Shown here: one piece after another, positions 36,922-45,917 of the stretch
Layout: every line of letters starts with the position of its first letter
Position numbering within the stretch: the stretch's first letter is position 1
NCBI RefSeq assembly: GCF_001531445.1
Contig: NZ_LQYA01000007.1
Location: 53,275-117,274 of the forward strand
Source of the DNA: Sporosarcina koreensis
GTDB lineage: Bacteria; Bacillota; Bacilli; Bacillales_A; Planococcaceae
DNA: 64,000 nt
Direction: 5' to 3'
Position numbers and translations under genes: made by a program
The notes under the pieces: generated by a model
Told to the model about the DNA's origin: nothing
Database searches by the model: none
The model's input: the letters and a program-made list of their open reading frames with translations, nothing else

Positions 36922-38072
36922 GGGTAATTCAAGGAAACCTATTGGGTGGCGGTAATCGTTCGGTAGAGATAACCGTTGCCGATGGGCTAATAAAAGAAAT
37001 TGTAGCTATTGAGTATGATAGTTCGCTGTCCTATATTACACCGGGGTTAGTTGATTTACAGGTGAATGGTTATATGAACATTGATTTTAATAATGAACCG
37101 TTGTCGCCGGAAGAGTGGAGAACGATTACTCGTGAATTATCTAAGAACGGTGTGACGACATTCTATCCGACTATCATTACAAATAGCATTATTAATTTGC
37201 AACGGATATTTGAAGGGAATTTGGAGTCGTTGAAAAAAGAACCCGATGTACTGAAATACATTGGAGGGTTCCATTTAGAAGGCCCTTATTTATCCGATGA
37301 AGATGGTCCAAGGGGAGCGCATGATAGGGAATTTATCAAAAAGCCTGATTGGGAAGAATTTAAGTTGCTTCAGCAAAAAGCAGAAGGATTAATAAAAATC
37401 ATTACTTTGTCTCCTGAATGGGAGGAGTCAGAGGCTTTTATACAAAATGCTGCCAAGTCAGGAGTAAAAGTTGCTATCGGTCATACTGCATCCACTACCG
37501 ACCAAATTAAGAAAGCGGTCCAGTCAGGGGCTACGTTTTCAACCCACTTAGGGAACGGTGCCCACTTACAGTTACCCCGCCATCCGAATTACATTTGGGA
37601 TCAGCTGGCCGAAGAAAAATTATGGGCTACAGTAATAGCTGATGGATATCACCTCCCGGAAAATGTATTGCGTGTTATCAAGGAAGTAAAGAAGGACAAG
37701 ATGGTGCTTATAAGCGACAGTGTCGCTTTAGCCGGAATGCCGGCAGGGGATTATCAAACAGCAGTTGGCGGTGAAGTGACTCTTACGCAAGAGGGACGTT
37801 TGCATTTGAAAGGAAATCCCGCTCTTCTCGCGGGGGCCGCCCAAAGTCTTTGGGAAAGTATACAACAGTACGTTGATAATGGGATTGGCAGCATGATAGA
37901 TGCGATACGGAGAGGGTCAGTTTTACCTTCGGATCTAATGGGATTGCCACAAAAAGAAGGTCTATCAATTGGTGCCCCTGCGGACCTTTTGAAGATACGT
38001 GTGGATGATGGCGGTTGGAAAATTGAATCAGTCTACAAATATGGGGAACGGGTGAGTTCATGTCTACCTTAA
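36918..38072 (+). CDS. N-acetylglucosamine-6-phosphate deacetylase family protein, NagA-like
   Basis: The 384-residue amidohydrolase has the NagA pattern: PGLVDLQVNGYMNIDFN at the N-terminus, the HLEGPYLS motif, GHTAST, THLGNGAH, ADGYHLP and a late ISDSVALAGMPAG with the catalytic aspartate. It removes the acetyl group from GlcNAc-6-P or a related sugar phosphate. The start overlaps the NagB-like stop by 4 bases. Together with NagB and the SIS protein it forms an amino sugar branch of the operon. Confidence 0.9.
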   Translation: MRVIQGNLLGGGNRSVEITVADGLIKEIVAIEYDSSLSYITPGLVDLQVNGYMNIDFNNEPLSPEEWRTITRELSKNGVTTFYPTIITNSIINLQRIFEGNLESLKKEPDVLKYIGGFHLEGPYLSDEDGPRGAHDREFIKKPDWEEFKLLQQKAEGLIKIITLSPEWEESEAFIQNAAKSGVKVAIGHTASTTDQIKKAVQSGATFSTHLGNGAHLQLPRHPNYIWDQLAEEKLWATVIADGYHLPENVLRVIKEVKKDKMVLISDSVALAGMPAGDYQTAVGGEVTLTQEGRLHLKGNPALLAGAAQSLWESIQQYVDNGIGSMIDAIRRGSVLPSDLMGLPQKEGLSIGAPADLLKIRVDDGGWKIESVYKYGERVSSCLP

Positions 38073-38815
38073 TGATGCAATACTATGAGGAGATTACTAA
38101 GTATTTGCAAGAGATAACGACCGATGAACAGGAAAATATAGTAAACGCGGCTAAAGTTTTAGCCGACCATATTAAAAAGGATAAAATCTTCTTCGTGTAT
38201 GGTCCCGGCGGACATTCCAACTTAGCCGCCCAAGAGGTCTTTTTCAGGGCAGGTGGTTTAATGCATGCGAGTGCCATTTTGGATGAAGGTACGTTGCTTA
38301 GCGGCGGAGCCCTTCGATCAATGGCTATTGAACGCACACCAGGTTACGGCCGGATTGTTATCAATGATTATGGTGTTGATAAGGGAGACTTGCTGATCAT
38401 TGTAAATGCCTATGGAATAAATACAGCTACTATTGACGCCGCACTTGAAGCGAAGTTGAGGGGAGCTTTTGTCATAAGTGTAAGCTCTCATGGTCATGCA
38501 ACCGAGACACCAGATAATCATCCAGCTCGCCATCCATCCAAATCAAATCTTCATGACCTCGCTGATATCAGTATCGATTCAAAGGTGAAGGTGGGAGATG
38601 CGGTCATGACAATTGAAGGCCAAGAGCAAAAGGTAGGCGCGATTTCCACTTTCGTCAATGCTTTCATATTAAATAGTGTAGTCATCGAAGCTGTACAAAT
38701 TCTGGCGAATGATGGGATCAGTCCACCGATATGGAAAAGTGGAAATGCCATAGGCGGGGATGAATGGAATAACCAATTTATCGCAAAATTCAAAGGGGAA
38801 ATAAAAAAACTATAA
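38060..38815 (+). CDS. SIS-domain protein
   Basis: The 251-residue protein carries a SIS sugar-phosphate isomerase domain (FFVYGPGGHSNLAAQEVFFRAGG, then GDLLIIVNAYGINTATIDAALEAKLRGA). It resembles UPF0309-type SIS proteins that bind phosphosugars. Start ATG 38060 overlaps the NagA-like stop by 13 bases. A role in isomerising or sensing an amino sugar phosphate is likely, but the reaction is not proven. Confidence 0.87.
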   Translation: MSTLMMQYYEEITKYLQEITTDEQENIVNAAKVLADHIKKDKIFFVYGPGGHSNLAAQEVFFRAGGLMHASAILDEGTLLSGGALRSMAIERTPGYGRIVINDYGVDKGDLLIIVNAYGINTATIDAALEAKLRGAFVISVSSHGHATETPDNHPARHPSKSNLHDLADISIDSKVKVGDAVMTIEGQEQKVGAISTFVNAFILNSVVIEAVQILANDGISPPIWKSGNAIGGDEWNNQFIAKFKGEIKKL

Positions 38816-38868
38816 AAATCATATATAATGGAAGGGAGTTGGTTCATTAACAGTTAGGAGAGCAAACG

Positions 38869-40011
38869 ATGATAAAAGGCACTGGTCTATTACGGGAAAA
38901 AAATAAAAGAACGTTATTGTCTCATGTTCGAAAGCTCGGAGAAACATCAAGACAAGAATTAGTGAAGCTAATGAACGTGAGTAAAAATACTGTATCACTT
39001 ATCGTAGAAGACATGATAAAAGAAAATATTCTCGTTGAAAAAGGAATTAAGGAGCCGGGGAGGAAAGGACGTCCCAGAATACGGATTCAAATTAATCGGG
39101 ACAATTTCCTGGCGGTTGGTTTTTCTGTCAGCAAATACAATCTCCATTATATTGTGGTCAATTATTACGGGGAACAGGTGGAGCAAAATACTTTTACAGT
39201 CGACGGTTCATCATCAGACCTTGTGGTGGCTATGATTTATGATATAGCAGAAAATCTTATTCAGCGTTATAAAACGCTTATCGGCATTGGAATTGGTATA
39301 CCAGGGATAGTGGACGTGGATCGGAAAATCGTCTTGACGTCTACTCCTTTAAACTGGCGTGATGTGACATTTACTAAGTTCGAACAAATCGGTGTACCTG
39401 TCCACCTTCACAATAGCGTAAATATGGGAGCCTTGGATGCTATTAATAGGAACGGGTTTACAGAGGGGGAAGAGACGTTTTATGTCCGCATTGGCGAAGG
39501 AGTAGGCGGAGCGTACATCTATGAGAATGACATACTAAATGGAGCAAGTTGGACTGCTGGAGAGATTGGCCACTTATCTATTGAAGCTACAACTGAGCGT
39601 TGCAGATGTGGCCAATTTGGTTGTCTGGAAATGTTAATCAATCATGTGTCGTTCCTAGATAAGCTGCAGCATACCGAATACCGAATTCCTAAAGCAAGGG
39701 AGAATATTACGTTCGCGGAGGAGTTGCTTCATTCCGGGCAGATTCAAAAAATTGTTGAACAATATGGATGTTATTTAGGAAAAGCAATTGTCCAAATCAT
39801 CCATATTATAAACCCAAAATATATTTTAATTGATTCGTCATATAATGCATTCCCACAGTTTGTCGATGCTTGTAGCAAAACGGTGCGGCAAAATGCATTG
39901 GAAGCATCCATCCAGAATATGACGATAACGTATGAGAAAAAACGAAGTCAACTTTACAGGGGTGCTGCACTTTATTCAATCTTACATTACGAGCAGCTGT
40001 TTGATCATTAA
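38869..40011 (+). CDS. ROK family transcriptional regulator (NagC/XylR-like)
   Basis: The 380-residue protein has an N-terminal winged helix (RQELVKLMNVSKNTVSLIVEDMIKE, residues about 25-50) and a ROK sugar-kinase-like domain with the zinc motif CRCGQFGC and GEIGHLSIE. NagC-type ROK proteins repress amino sugar genes and respond to sugar phosphates. It starts 53 bases after the SIS gene and before the uronate genes, so it probably controls the whole block. Start ATG 38869 with a modest ribosome binding site TTAGGAGAG. Confidence 0.9.
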   Translation: MIKGTGLLREKNKRTLLSHVRKLGETSRQELVKLMNVSKNTVSLIVEDMIKENILVEKGIKEPGRKGRPRIRIQINRDNFLAVGFSVSKYNLHYIVVNYYGEQVEQNTFTVDGSSSDLVVAMIYDIAENLIQRYKTLIGIGIGIPGIVDVDRKIVLTSTPLNWRDVTFTKFEQIGVPVHLHNSVNMGALDAINRNGFTEGEETFYVRIGEGVGGAYIYENDILNGASWTAGEIGHLSIEATTERCRCGQFGCLEMLINHVSFLDKLQHTEYRIPKARENITFAEELLHSGQIQKIVEQYGCYLGKAIVQIIHIINPKYILIDSSYNAFPQFVDACSKTVRQNALEASIQNMTITYEKKRSQLYRGAALYSILHYEQLFDH

Positions 40012-40034
40012 TTGTAATTGGGGAGGGATTGGCT

Positions 40035-41090
40035 TTGCAGATGAGCTTTAGGTGGTACGGGGAAGGGGATCCGATCAGCCTAACCGACATTAAACAAATT
40101 CCTAATATGACAGGTATCGTAACCGCTATATACGACATTCCCGCAGGCGAGGTATGGCCTGTAGAACGTATAAAGGAATTAAAAAAAGCTGTTGAAAAGG
40201 AAGGCATGGAGATTGCAATTATAGAAAGTGTACCAGTGCACGAAGATATTAAGATGGGTGCAGCAAAGAGAGATCATTGGATTGCGAATTACCAACAAAC
40301 CATCCGTAATTTGGCTTCTGTTGGCATAAACCGCATTTGTTATAACTTTATGCCAGTATTTGATTGGACAAGAACCTCGTTATCCGCTCCACTGTCAGAC
40401 GGCTCGAATTCTTTGGCGTATGATGAAAAAGTGGCGGGGAATATAGATCCGCTTAGTGGAGAACTCGTTTTGCCAGGTTGGGATCTATCTTATCAGATCG
40501 ACGATTTGCGAAGGATCATGGATATATATAAGGATATGCCGGAACAACAGCTATTCGATAACTTGATCTACTTTTTGGAGAAGATAATACCGGTTGCGGA
40601 TGAAGAGAAAGTGTATATGGCGATACATCCTGATGATCCGCCATGGTCGATTTTCGGATTACCCCGAGTCGTTATAAATAAGGATTCTATTGCAAAAATT
40701 ATAAGCAGCGTGGACAGCAAATATAATGGCATTACGTTTTGTACAGGTTCATATGGAGCTGATCGGAACAATGAACTATGTGAAATGATTGAGGCGGCAA
40801 AAGGAAGAATACACTTTGTCCATGCCAGAAATATTAAATGGACAGGGGAGAAATCATTCCAGGAAACTTCCCATTTATCAAGGGATGGTTCGCTTGATAT
40901 GGTAGCCATCCTTAAGAAGTTGGTCGAAGTTTCGTTTGATGGTCCTATTCGACCTGATCATGGCAGGATGATATGGGGTGAGAAGGGGCGACCTGGATAT
41001 GGTTTATATGACCGCGCTTTGGGGGCCACTTATCTTAATGGGATTTTAGATACGATTTACCACCATACTGAGGAAGGTGTTGAATCATGA
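40035..41090 (+). CDS. uxuA: Mannonate dehydratase
   Basis: The 351-residue protein has UxuA hallmarks: start MSFRWYGEGD, IPAGEVWPVERIKELK, NFMPVFDWTRT, HPDDPPW and FCTGSYGAD. It dehydrates D-mannonate to 2-keto-3-deoxygluconate. A TTG at 40035 (GGAGGG 8 bases upstream) fits the family start better than the TTG at 40029 or the ATG at 40041. The stop overlaps the next gene by 4 bases. It begins the hexuronate half of the cluster. Confidence 0.93.
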   Translation: MQMSFRWYGEGDPISLTDIKQIPNMTGIVTAIYDIPAGEVWPVERIKELKKAVEKEGMEIAIIESVPVHEDIKMGAAKRDHWIANYQQTIRNLASVGINRICYNFMPVFDWTRTSLSAPLSDGSNSLAYDEKVAGNIDPLSGELVLPGWDLSYQIDDLRRIMDIYKDMPEQQLFDNLIYFLEKIIPVADEEKVYMAIHPDDPPWSIFGLPRVVINKDSIAKIISSVDSKYNGITFCTGSYGADRNNELCEMIEAAKGRIHFVHARNIKWTGEKSFQETSHLSRDGSLDMVAILKKLVEVSFDGPIRPDHGRMIWGEKGRPGYGLYDRALGATYLNGILDTIYHHTEEGVES

Positions 41091-41920
41091 CATTAGATTG
41101 TAATTTCTCGAAAGAGGTTGTTGTAGTAACAGGTGGCAGCGGTGTCATTGGCAGCACCATATGCAGGAAACTGGCAGAGTTAGGTGCGAGCGTTGCGATT
41201 TTGGCAAGAAACAAAGATAAGATTGAGAGTTTGGTTCATGATATTAGAAATTTGGGTGGTAACGCTCAAGGCTACTCTGTCGACGTTTTGGATGTGGATC
41301 GATTGCATGAAGTGAAAATGAGGATTGAACAAGACCTCGGTGAATGTACGATATTGATTAATGGTGCAGGCGGAAATAATCCAAAGGCAACGACATCTGA
41401 TGAATTTTTCAGTGTGGAACAAACTGAAAGGGATTTCTTTCAGTTAGACGGAGAAGCGGTCGGTCATCTGTTTGACTTGAATTTCTTAGGAACACTGCTG
41501 CCAACTCAAGTCTTTGCACAGGGCATGGCCAAACGTCAAAAGGGCACGATATTGAATATCTCATCAATGAATGCTTACACACCATTAACGAAAATACCTG
41601 CTTACAGTGGCGCTAAAGCCGCCATCAGCAATTTTACGCAGTGGCTGGCCGTTTATTTTTCAAAATCAAACATAAGAGTCAACGCGATTGCACCAGGTTT
41701 TTTTCTTACGGAACAAAACCATTCTTTGCTAATAAAGGAAGACGGAGAGTTGTCTCAGAGGGCAGAAAAAATAATAGGTCAAACTCCAATGGGACGTTTT
41801 GGCGAACCGGAAGAACTACTTGGAGCTATCATTTGGTTGCTGAATGAACGGGCTTCAAGTTTTGTCACAGGCGTAGTCATTCCGATTGATGGGGGTTTTT
41901 CAGCATATAGCGGAGTTTAG
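41087..41920 (+). CDS. SDR-family D-mannonate oxidoreductase (fructuronate reductase)
   Basis: The 277-residue short-chain dehydrogenase has TGGSGVIG near the N-terminus (NAD(P) binding) and the catalytic SxxxxxxxxxxxYxxxK arrangement (ISSMNAYTPLTKIPAYSGAK). Its place directly after uxuA matches the Bacillus SDR-type mannonate oxidoreductase (YjmF/UxuB replacement), which reduces fructuronate to mannonate. It is not the larger Escherichia coli type. Start ATG 41087. Function by context is good but the substrate could also be another ketouronate. Confidence 0.85.
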   Translation: MTLDCNFSKEVVVVTGGSGVIGSTICRKLAELGASVAILARNKDKIESLVHDIRNLGGNAQGYSVDVLDVDRLHEVKMRIEQDLGECTILINGAGGNNPKATTSDEFFSVEQTERDFFQLDGEAVGHLFDLNFLGTLLPTQVFAQGMAKRQKGTILNISSMNAYTPLTKIPAYSGAKAAISNFTQWLAVYFSKSNIRVNAIAPGFFLTEQNHSLLIKEDGELSQRAEKIIGQTPMGRFGEPEELLGAIIWLLNERASSFVTGVVIPIDGGFSAYSGV

Positions 41921-41930
41921 GAGGAGTACC

Positions 41931-42569
41931 ATGCAACGCTACCATACACTGAACAAGTTAATCGATTCAAAACTAACAGTTGTCATTCGCGGTCAATCGG
42001 TTGAAGAGAGCGAGATAATTTGCGAAGCCTGTATCGCTGGAGGCATTAAATCGTTAGAAGTGACATTCACGATACCAAATGCTACACAATTACTTTTAGA
42101 ATTGAAGAAAAAACATCCAGATGTTTTAGTAGGTGCTGGAACTGTTTTGGATAGTGAAACAGCCCGAACAGCAATCATTGCGGGAGCGGAATTTATCGTT
42201 AGTCCATCGTTTGATAAGAAGGTTGCTAAGCTTTGTAATAGGTATGGAATCACTTACATACCAGGTTGCATGACAATCAATGAAATCGTTGACGCCTTGC
42301 AATATGGTGTATCGCTCGTGAAATTGTTCCCTGCTGACGAGTATAAGCCGTCCTTCATTAAAATTGTGCAAGGGCCGCTCCCACATGTCTTGATCATGCC
42401 TACTGGCGGTGTGAATATTGATAACGTTACGGATTGGCTTGAGGCGGGTGCTGCAGTAGTAGGGGTAGGTGGAGAAATCACTAGGCCGATAAAAGAAAAT
42501 AATAGGGAACAAATTACACTGAACGCCCAAAATTTCCTGACAGAGATTGAAGGTCATCGACATGGGTAG
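41931..42569 (+). CDS. KDPG aldolase (2-keto-3-deoxy-6-phosphogluconate aldolase)
   Basis: The 212-residue protein has the class I aldolase residues: Glu43 (SLEVTFTIPNA), GAGTVLD, PGCMT, Schiff-base Lys131 (VKLFPA) and PTGGV. It splits KDPG to pyruvate and glyceraldehyde-3-phosphate. ATG 41931 has AGGAGG upstream; an earlier in-frame ATG lies in the SDR gene. It sits 10 bases after the SDR stop and overlaps the KDG kinase gene by 8 bases. Confidence 0.93.
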   Translation: MQRYHTLNKLIDSKLTVVIRGQSVEESEIICEACIAGGIKSLEVTFTIPNATQLLLELKKKHPDVLVGAGTVLDSETARTAIIAGAEFIVSPSFDKKVAKLCNRYGITYIPGCMTINEIVDALQYGVSLVKLFPADEYKPSFIKIVQGPLPHVLIMPTGGVNIDNVTDWLEAGAAVVGVGGEITRPIKENNREQITLNAQNFLTEIEGHRHG

Positions 42570-43563
42570 GGTAGTAGCTTTCGGAGAGGTTTTAATGCGG
42601 TTAACGCCGCCTGACCACAGGCATATTAGCCAAACCGATTGTTTAAACGTACATTTTGGTGGAGCTGAAGCGAATGTCATGGTCAATCTATCCAACCTCG
42701 GGCATGATGTGCGTCTGCTGACTTCTTTACCGGGCCATTCGGTAGGGGATGCAGCGATGAAACATCTACAAGCCCACCGAGTCGATACTTCATTTATTCA
42801 ACGAATAGATGGAAGACTTGGCATCTATTATTACGAATCTGGCTATTCACTTAGACAGGCGAAGGTCATTTATGATCGGCATAGCTCTAGCATCCAGTTG
42901 TTAGATGAAGAGATGATCAATTGGGACTTGCTGTTGGAAAATGTCCAGTTGTTTCATCTGACGGGCATCACCCTCGCTCTTGGACCGGTCGTCCGGCAGA
43001 TTGCTCTTAGAGCCCTCGAGGAAGCGAAGAAGCGGAATATCTCTGTAAGCTTTGATTTCAACTACAGAAGCGCTCTATGGTCAATTGAAGAAGCGAAGAT
43101 TGAATTTCAAAAGGTCTTGCCATACGTGTCGATTTGTTTTGCGGGATACAAAGACTTTCGTGCCAGTTTGGACATGGAGGGACCTGAAGAGTTCGACGAA
43201 GAAGAGCTGAAGGGCTTCTTTAAACTCGCAGCTGATCGTTACGGAATGAGAGCTATTGCATGCACGAATCGCGTCGTCCACCAATCAAACGATCACCAGC
43301 TGCAAGGATTCCTATATATGGATGGTGTAACAGTTCAAACTAAATCCTTCCGTTTTGCCATCGTTGACCGGATCGGCGGAGGTGATGCATTCGCTAGCGG
43401 AATATTGCACGGCTTGTTAATCAAGAAAACCGCAGAAGAAACGGTCCAGTTCGGAACAGGCTTAGCCATTTTGAAACATTTTGTCTCAGGGGACGTGAGT
43501 ACGTATACCGGACATGATGTAGAACGCTTTATCAACTCTCCGGGTGTGGATGTCCTTCGATGA
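42562..43563 (+). CDS. kdgK: 2-keto-3-deoxygluconate kinase, PfkB family
   Basis: The 333-residue kinase opens with VVAFGEVLMRLTPP, shows GGAEANVMVNLSNLG and the C-terminal PfkB signature DRIGGGDAFASGI with the catalytic aspartate. It phosphorylates KDG to KDPG, feeding the aldolase. ATG 42562 has AAGGT at good spacing and overlaps the aldolase stop. Its last about 70 bases recur in degraded form at 49698-49770, which brackets the following segment. It is the last gene of this cluster and is followed by a strong terminator. Confidence 0.92.
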   Translation: MGRVVAFGEVLMRLTPPDHRHISQTDCLNVHFGGAEANVMVNLSNLGHDVRLLTSLPGHSVGDAAMKHLQAHRVDTSFIQRIDGRLGIYYYESGYSLRQAKVIYDRHSSSIQLLDEEMINWDLLLENVQLFHLTGITLALGPVVRQIALRALEEAKKRNISVSFDFNYRSALWSIEEAKIEFQKVLPYVSICFAGYKDFRASLDMEGPEEFDEEELKGFFKLAADRYGMRAIACTNRVVHQSNDHQLQGFLYMDGVTVQTKSFRFAIVDRIGGGDAFASGILHGLLIKKTAEETVQFGTGLAILKHFVSGDVSTYTGHDVERFINSPGVDVLR

Positions 43564-43616
43564 ATAGCAAAGGAGATCGTGCCGAAAGGGAGAGCTAAGC
43601 ATATGAAGTTATATCG

Positions 43617-43675
43617 CGTCAAACGCTGAGGCCAGTCCTGAATTTTGTACAACGTCAAACCGCTACTGAATTTTT
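43617..43675. repeat. Imperfect direct repeat, possible insertion-sequence end
   Basis: CGTCAAACGCT...CTGAATTTT (about 43617-43645) is followed by CGTCAAACCGCTACTGAATTTTT (43653-43675). Two related units just before the terminator recall the repeated ends of IS21-type elements, but no transposase is present. Low-confidence remnant. Confidence 0.3.
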
Positions 43676-43726
43676 ACTCTTGGAGGACAACCATTTAAAC
43701 ATTTGGTTGTCCTCCAAGAGTCTTTT
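43676..43726 (+). terminator. Strong terminator after kdgK
   Basis: Perfect 18-base arms: ACTCTTGGAGGACAACCA (43676-43693) and TGGTTGTCCTCCAAGAGT (43704-43721), then CTTTTAATT. Ends the sugar operon. Confidence 0.88.
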
Positions 43727-44045
43727 AATTGTAAAAGTGCTGCCAATCCTCGAATAGCAAAATGTTGTAAATCTCACCCCTAAGCCCACCAATTATTGGG
43801 TGCTTTATAGTGGAGTTTTCGATGACCTGAAATTGATCAAGTTTACGCATTGTATCCTGTACCGTTGCTACTGAGTACCCGGTGATGTCCCCAATTACTT
43901 GGTATATCTAATGGGGCTGCCCCATTCGTAATTCATCCAGGACAATAAAACCCCTCAACTGGCGATTAACAAAATAAAAATAGCTTAAAAATACGTCTCC
44001 TCCACCAACTTGTCCATCACTCCATTGAAATACCTCGGCAAGTTA
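43725..44045 (-). pseudogene. Degraded regulator-like gene remnant
   Basis: On the minus strand one frame reads LAEVFQWSDGQVGGGDVFLS.. to LDELRMGQPH, then an in-frame TAG, then IYQVIGDITGYSVATVQDTMRKLDQFQV.. to WQHFYN and a stop at 43725. A TAA also lies just upstream of LAEVF. The part GYSVATVQDTMRKL looks like a DNA-recognition helix, so this is likely a winged-helix regulator remnant with nonsense mutations. I cannot name the family. Confidence 0.5.
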
Positions 44046-44137
44046 CGGATTGCCATCCAGCAAGGTCGATCTCATGTTAGATTGCAAAATTCAATAGAAT
44101 GATAAGTGTAAAAACACATTATTATCTAAATTTTATA

Positions 44138-44166
44138 TTGAACTGGGATACAGTATGTTATATACT
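44138..44166 (+). promoter_or_regulatory. Promoter of the GntR-TRAP operon
   Basis: TTGAAC (44138-44143), 17 bases, TATACT (44161-44166). The spacer contains ATACAGTAT (44148-44156), a short palindrome that could be a GntR site. The GntR start is 20 bases downstream. Confidence 0.6.
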
Positions 44167-44186
44167 TTGAAAAAGGAGAATGAATT

Positions 44187-44849
44187 ATGAAAAAGATTAA
44201 TAATCCTCTGATCCGAGAAAGCGCTTTCTTGGAACTGCGTAAAATGATTTTGTCGAAAGTAATCAAGGCTGGTGAAAAATTGAATGAAAAGGAGTTGGCG
44301 GAACAGTTAGGGGTGAGCAGAACACCAGTGCGAGAAGCTCTGCACAAATTGGAGCTTGAAGGGCTTGTAGAGATTTTCCCTAGAAGGTATTGCCTTGTAA
44401 AGGGTGTTACACATGAATGTATTAGAGAAATCCATTTAATTCGACTGCAGCTTGAACCGGTTGCTGCTTATCATGCGGTGGACAATTTATCGGAAGATGA
44501 TTTGAAGACATTGAATAATTTGGTGAATCAGTCGAAATTCTTTGCCGAACGAAATGATATCCCGGGGATTATGAGTACAAATGATGAGTTTCATAGAATC
44601 ATCAATGAAGCTTCGCAATTACCGAGAATCATTTCAATTCTCGATAATATGCATGATTATGTTGAGTCGTTCCGATTTTCATTCATGTCCCGTTCCGACC
44701 TGGCACAACGATCGCTTGATGAACATAGTGAGATTTTAGAAGCATTAATGAGACGAGATAAGGAATTGACGAAGTCACTTGTAAGCAAACATTTGCATGG
44801 CATTACTGAATATGAAGAAGTTGTTTTGGAAGATATGAATGACGATTGA
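44187..44849 (+). CDS. GntR family transcriptional regulator, FCD type
   Basis: The 220-residue protein has a winged helix (NEKELAEQLGVSRTPVREALHKLELEGLV, about residues 35-63) and an FCD helical ligand domain with metal-site histidine and aspartate pattern (TNDEFHRIINEA, DEHSEILEAL). FCD-type GntR proteins usually repress carboxylate catabolism genes and respond to the substrate. It leads the operon with dctPQM and the racemase-like gene, so it probably controls it. Start ATG 44187 with AAAGGAG upstream. Confidence 0.92.
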   Translation: MKKINNPLIRESAFLELRKMILSKVIKAGEKLNEKELAEQLGVSRTPVREALHKLELEGLVEIFPRRYCLVKGVTHECIREIHLIRLQLEPVAAYHAVDNLSEDDLKTLNNLVNQSKFFAERNDIPGIMSTNDEFHRIINEASQLPRIISILDNMHDYVESFRFSFMSRSDLAQRSLDEHSEILEALMRRDKELTKSLVSKHLHGITEYEEVVLEDMNDD

Positions 44850-44875
44850 CTAGTCAAAATTGGGGAGGAAATGAC

Positions 44876-45901
44876 ATGATGTTCAAACAAAAAAATCGTC
44901 TAGGGGTGTTGTCGTTTCTGCTGGTATTGACCCTTATCTTATCCGCTTGTTCAAGTGGTAAAGGAGAAGCAGGATCTGTAGGTAAACCGACGACGTTAAC
45001 GTTTGCTTATGAGCTTCCAGAAGCTCATCCATGGGGTGTGGGAGCAGCGGAGTTCAAAAAGATTGTCGAAGAAAAAACGAATGGTGATATTAAAATTGAG
45101 CTATACGGAAACGGTTCTTTGGCAGGTTCGGGAAGGGAAATTCAAGAGGGAGCGAAAATCGGAACAATTGATATCGGTATCTCTTCAACCCCGATGGCAC
45201 AGCTGAATCAATACCAAGACATCTTTTCCCTTCCCTATATATTCAGTTCGCGTGAAGAAGCCTGGAAAGTGCTCGATGGTCCGGTTGGTGATCGAGTCGG
45301 GAAAAAACTAAGTGAACATAATTTAGTGCATTTGGCATATTGGGAAGATGGATTCAGACAGATTACGAACGACAAGCATCCGATTGACAGTCTAGAAGAT
45401 TTTAAAGGGCTGCGCATTCGAGTTCCGGAGAGTGATGTAAGAATTGAGACATTTAAATCGCTAGGGGCAAGCCCGCTTCCTATGGCTTGGTCGGAAGTGT
45501 TTACAGCACTCCAGCAAGGAACAATCGAAGGGCAGGAAAACCCATTGTCCGTAGTAAGCAGTTCTTCATTTTATGATGTGCAAAAGTACTTGACGATTTC
45601 CAATCACGTCTATTCCCCGGCAACCCTATTTATTAATCAAAACAAGTGGGATGCATTAAGCGAGGAACAGCAAAAGATTATTATAGAGGCGGCTAATGCA
45701 GGTAGGGATATAAATCGGAAATTAAATAAAGAGCAAGATGCTGAAATGGTGAAAGATCTTGAGGAGAAAGGCATGGAAGTCACAGTACTTGAAGATGTCC
45801 AGCCGTTCCGGGAAGCGACTAAATCCGTATGGGATAATGTCGGTAAATCGATCGGTGGAGACGCACAGGAAATAATTGATGAAATAACGTCAAGCCAATA
45901 A
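44876..45901 (+). CDS. TRAP transporter substrate-binding lipoprotein, DctP family
   Basis: The 341-residue protein has a lipobox LILSACSSG (Cys25) and a DctP domain: AYELPEAHPWGVGAAEFKKI, GTIDIGISS, LPYIFSSREEAWKVLDG, LRIRVPESDVRIETFKSLGASPLPMAWSEVFTALQQGTIEGQENP. It binds an organic acid outside the cell and hands it to the DctQM membrane part. Two ATGs (44876 and 44879) follow GGGAGG. In a Gram-positive it must be lipid-anchored, as seen. Confidence 0.93.
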   Translation: MMFKQKNRLGVLSFLLVLTLILSACSSGKGEAGSVGKPTTLTFAYELPEAHPWGVGAAEFKKIVEEKTNGDIKIELYGNGSLAGSGREIQEGAKIGTIDIGISSTPMAQLNQYQDIFSLPYIFSSREEAWKVLDGPVGDRVGKKLSEHNLVHLAYWEDGFRQITNDKHPIDSLEDFKGLRIRVPESDVRIETFKSLGASPLPMAWSEVFTALQQGTIEGQENPLSVVSSSSFYDVQKYLTISNHVYSPATLFINQNKWDALSEEQQKIIIEAANAGRDINRKLNKEQDAEMVKDLEEKGMEVTVLEDVQPFREATKSVWDNVGKSIGGDAQEIIDEITSSQ

Positions 45902-45917
45902 TAAGGGTAGTGATACT

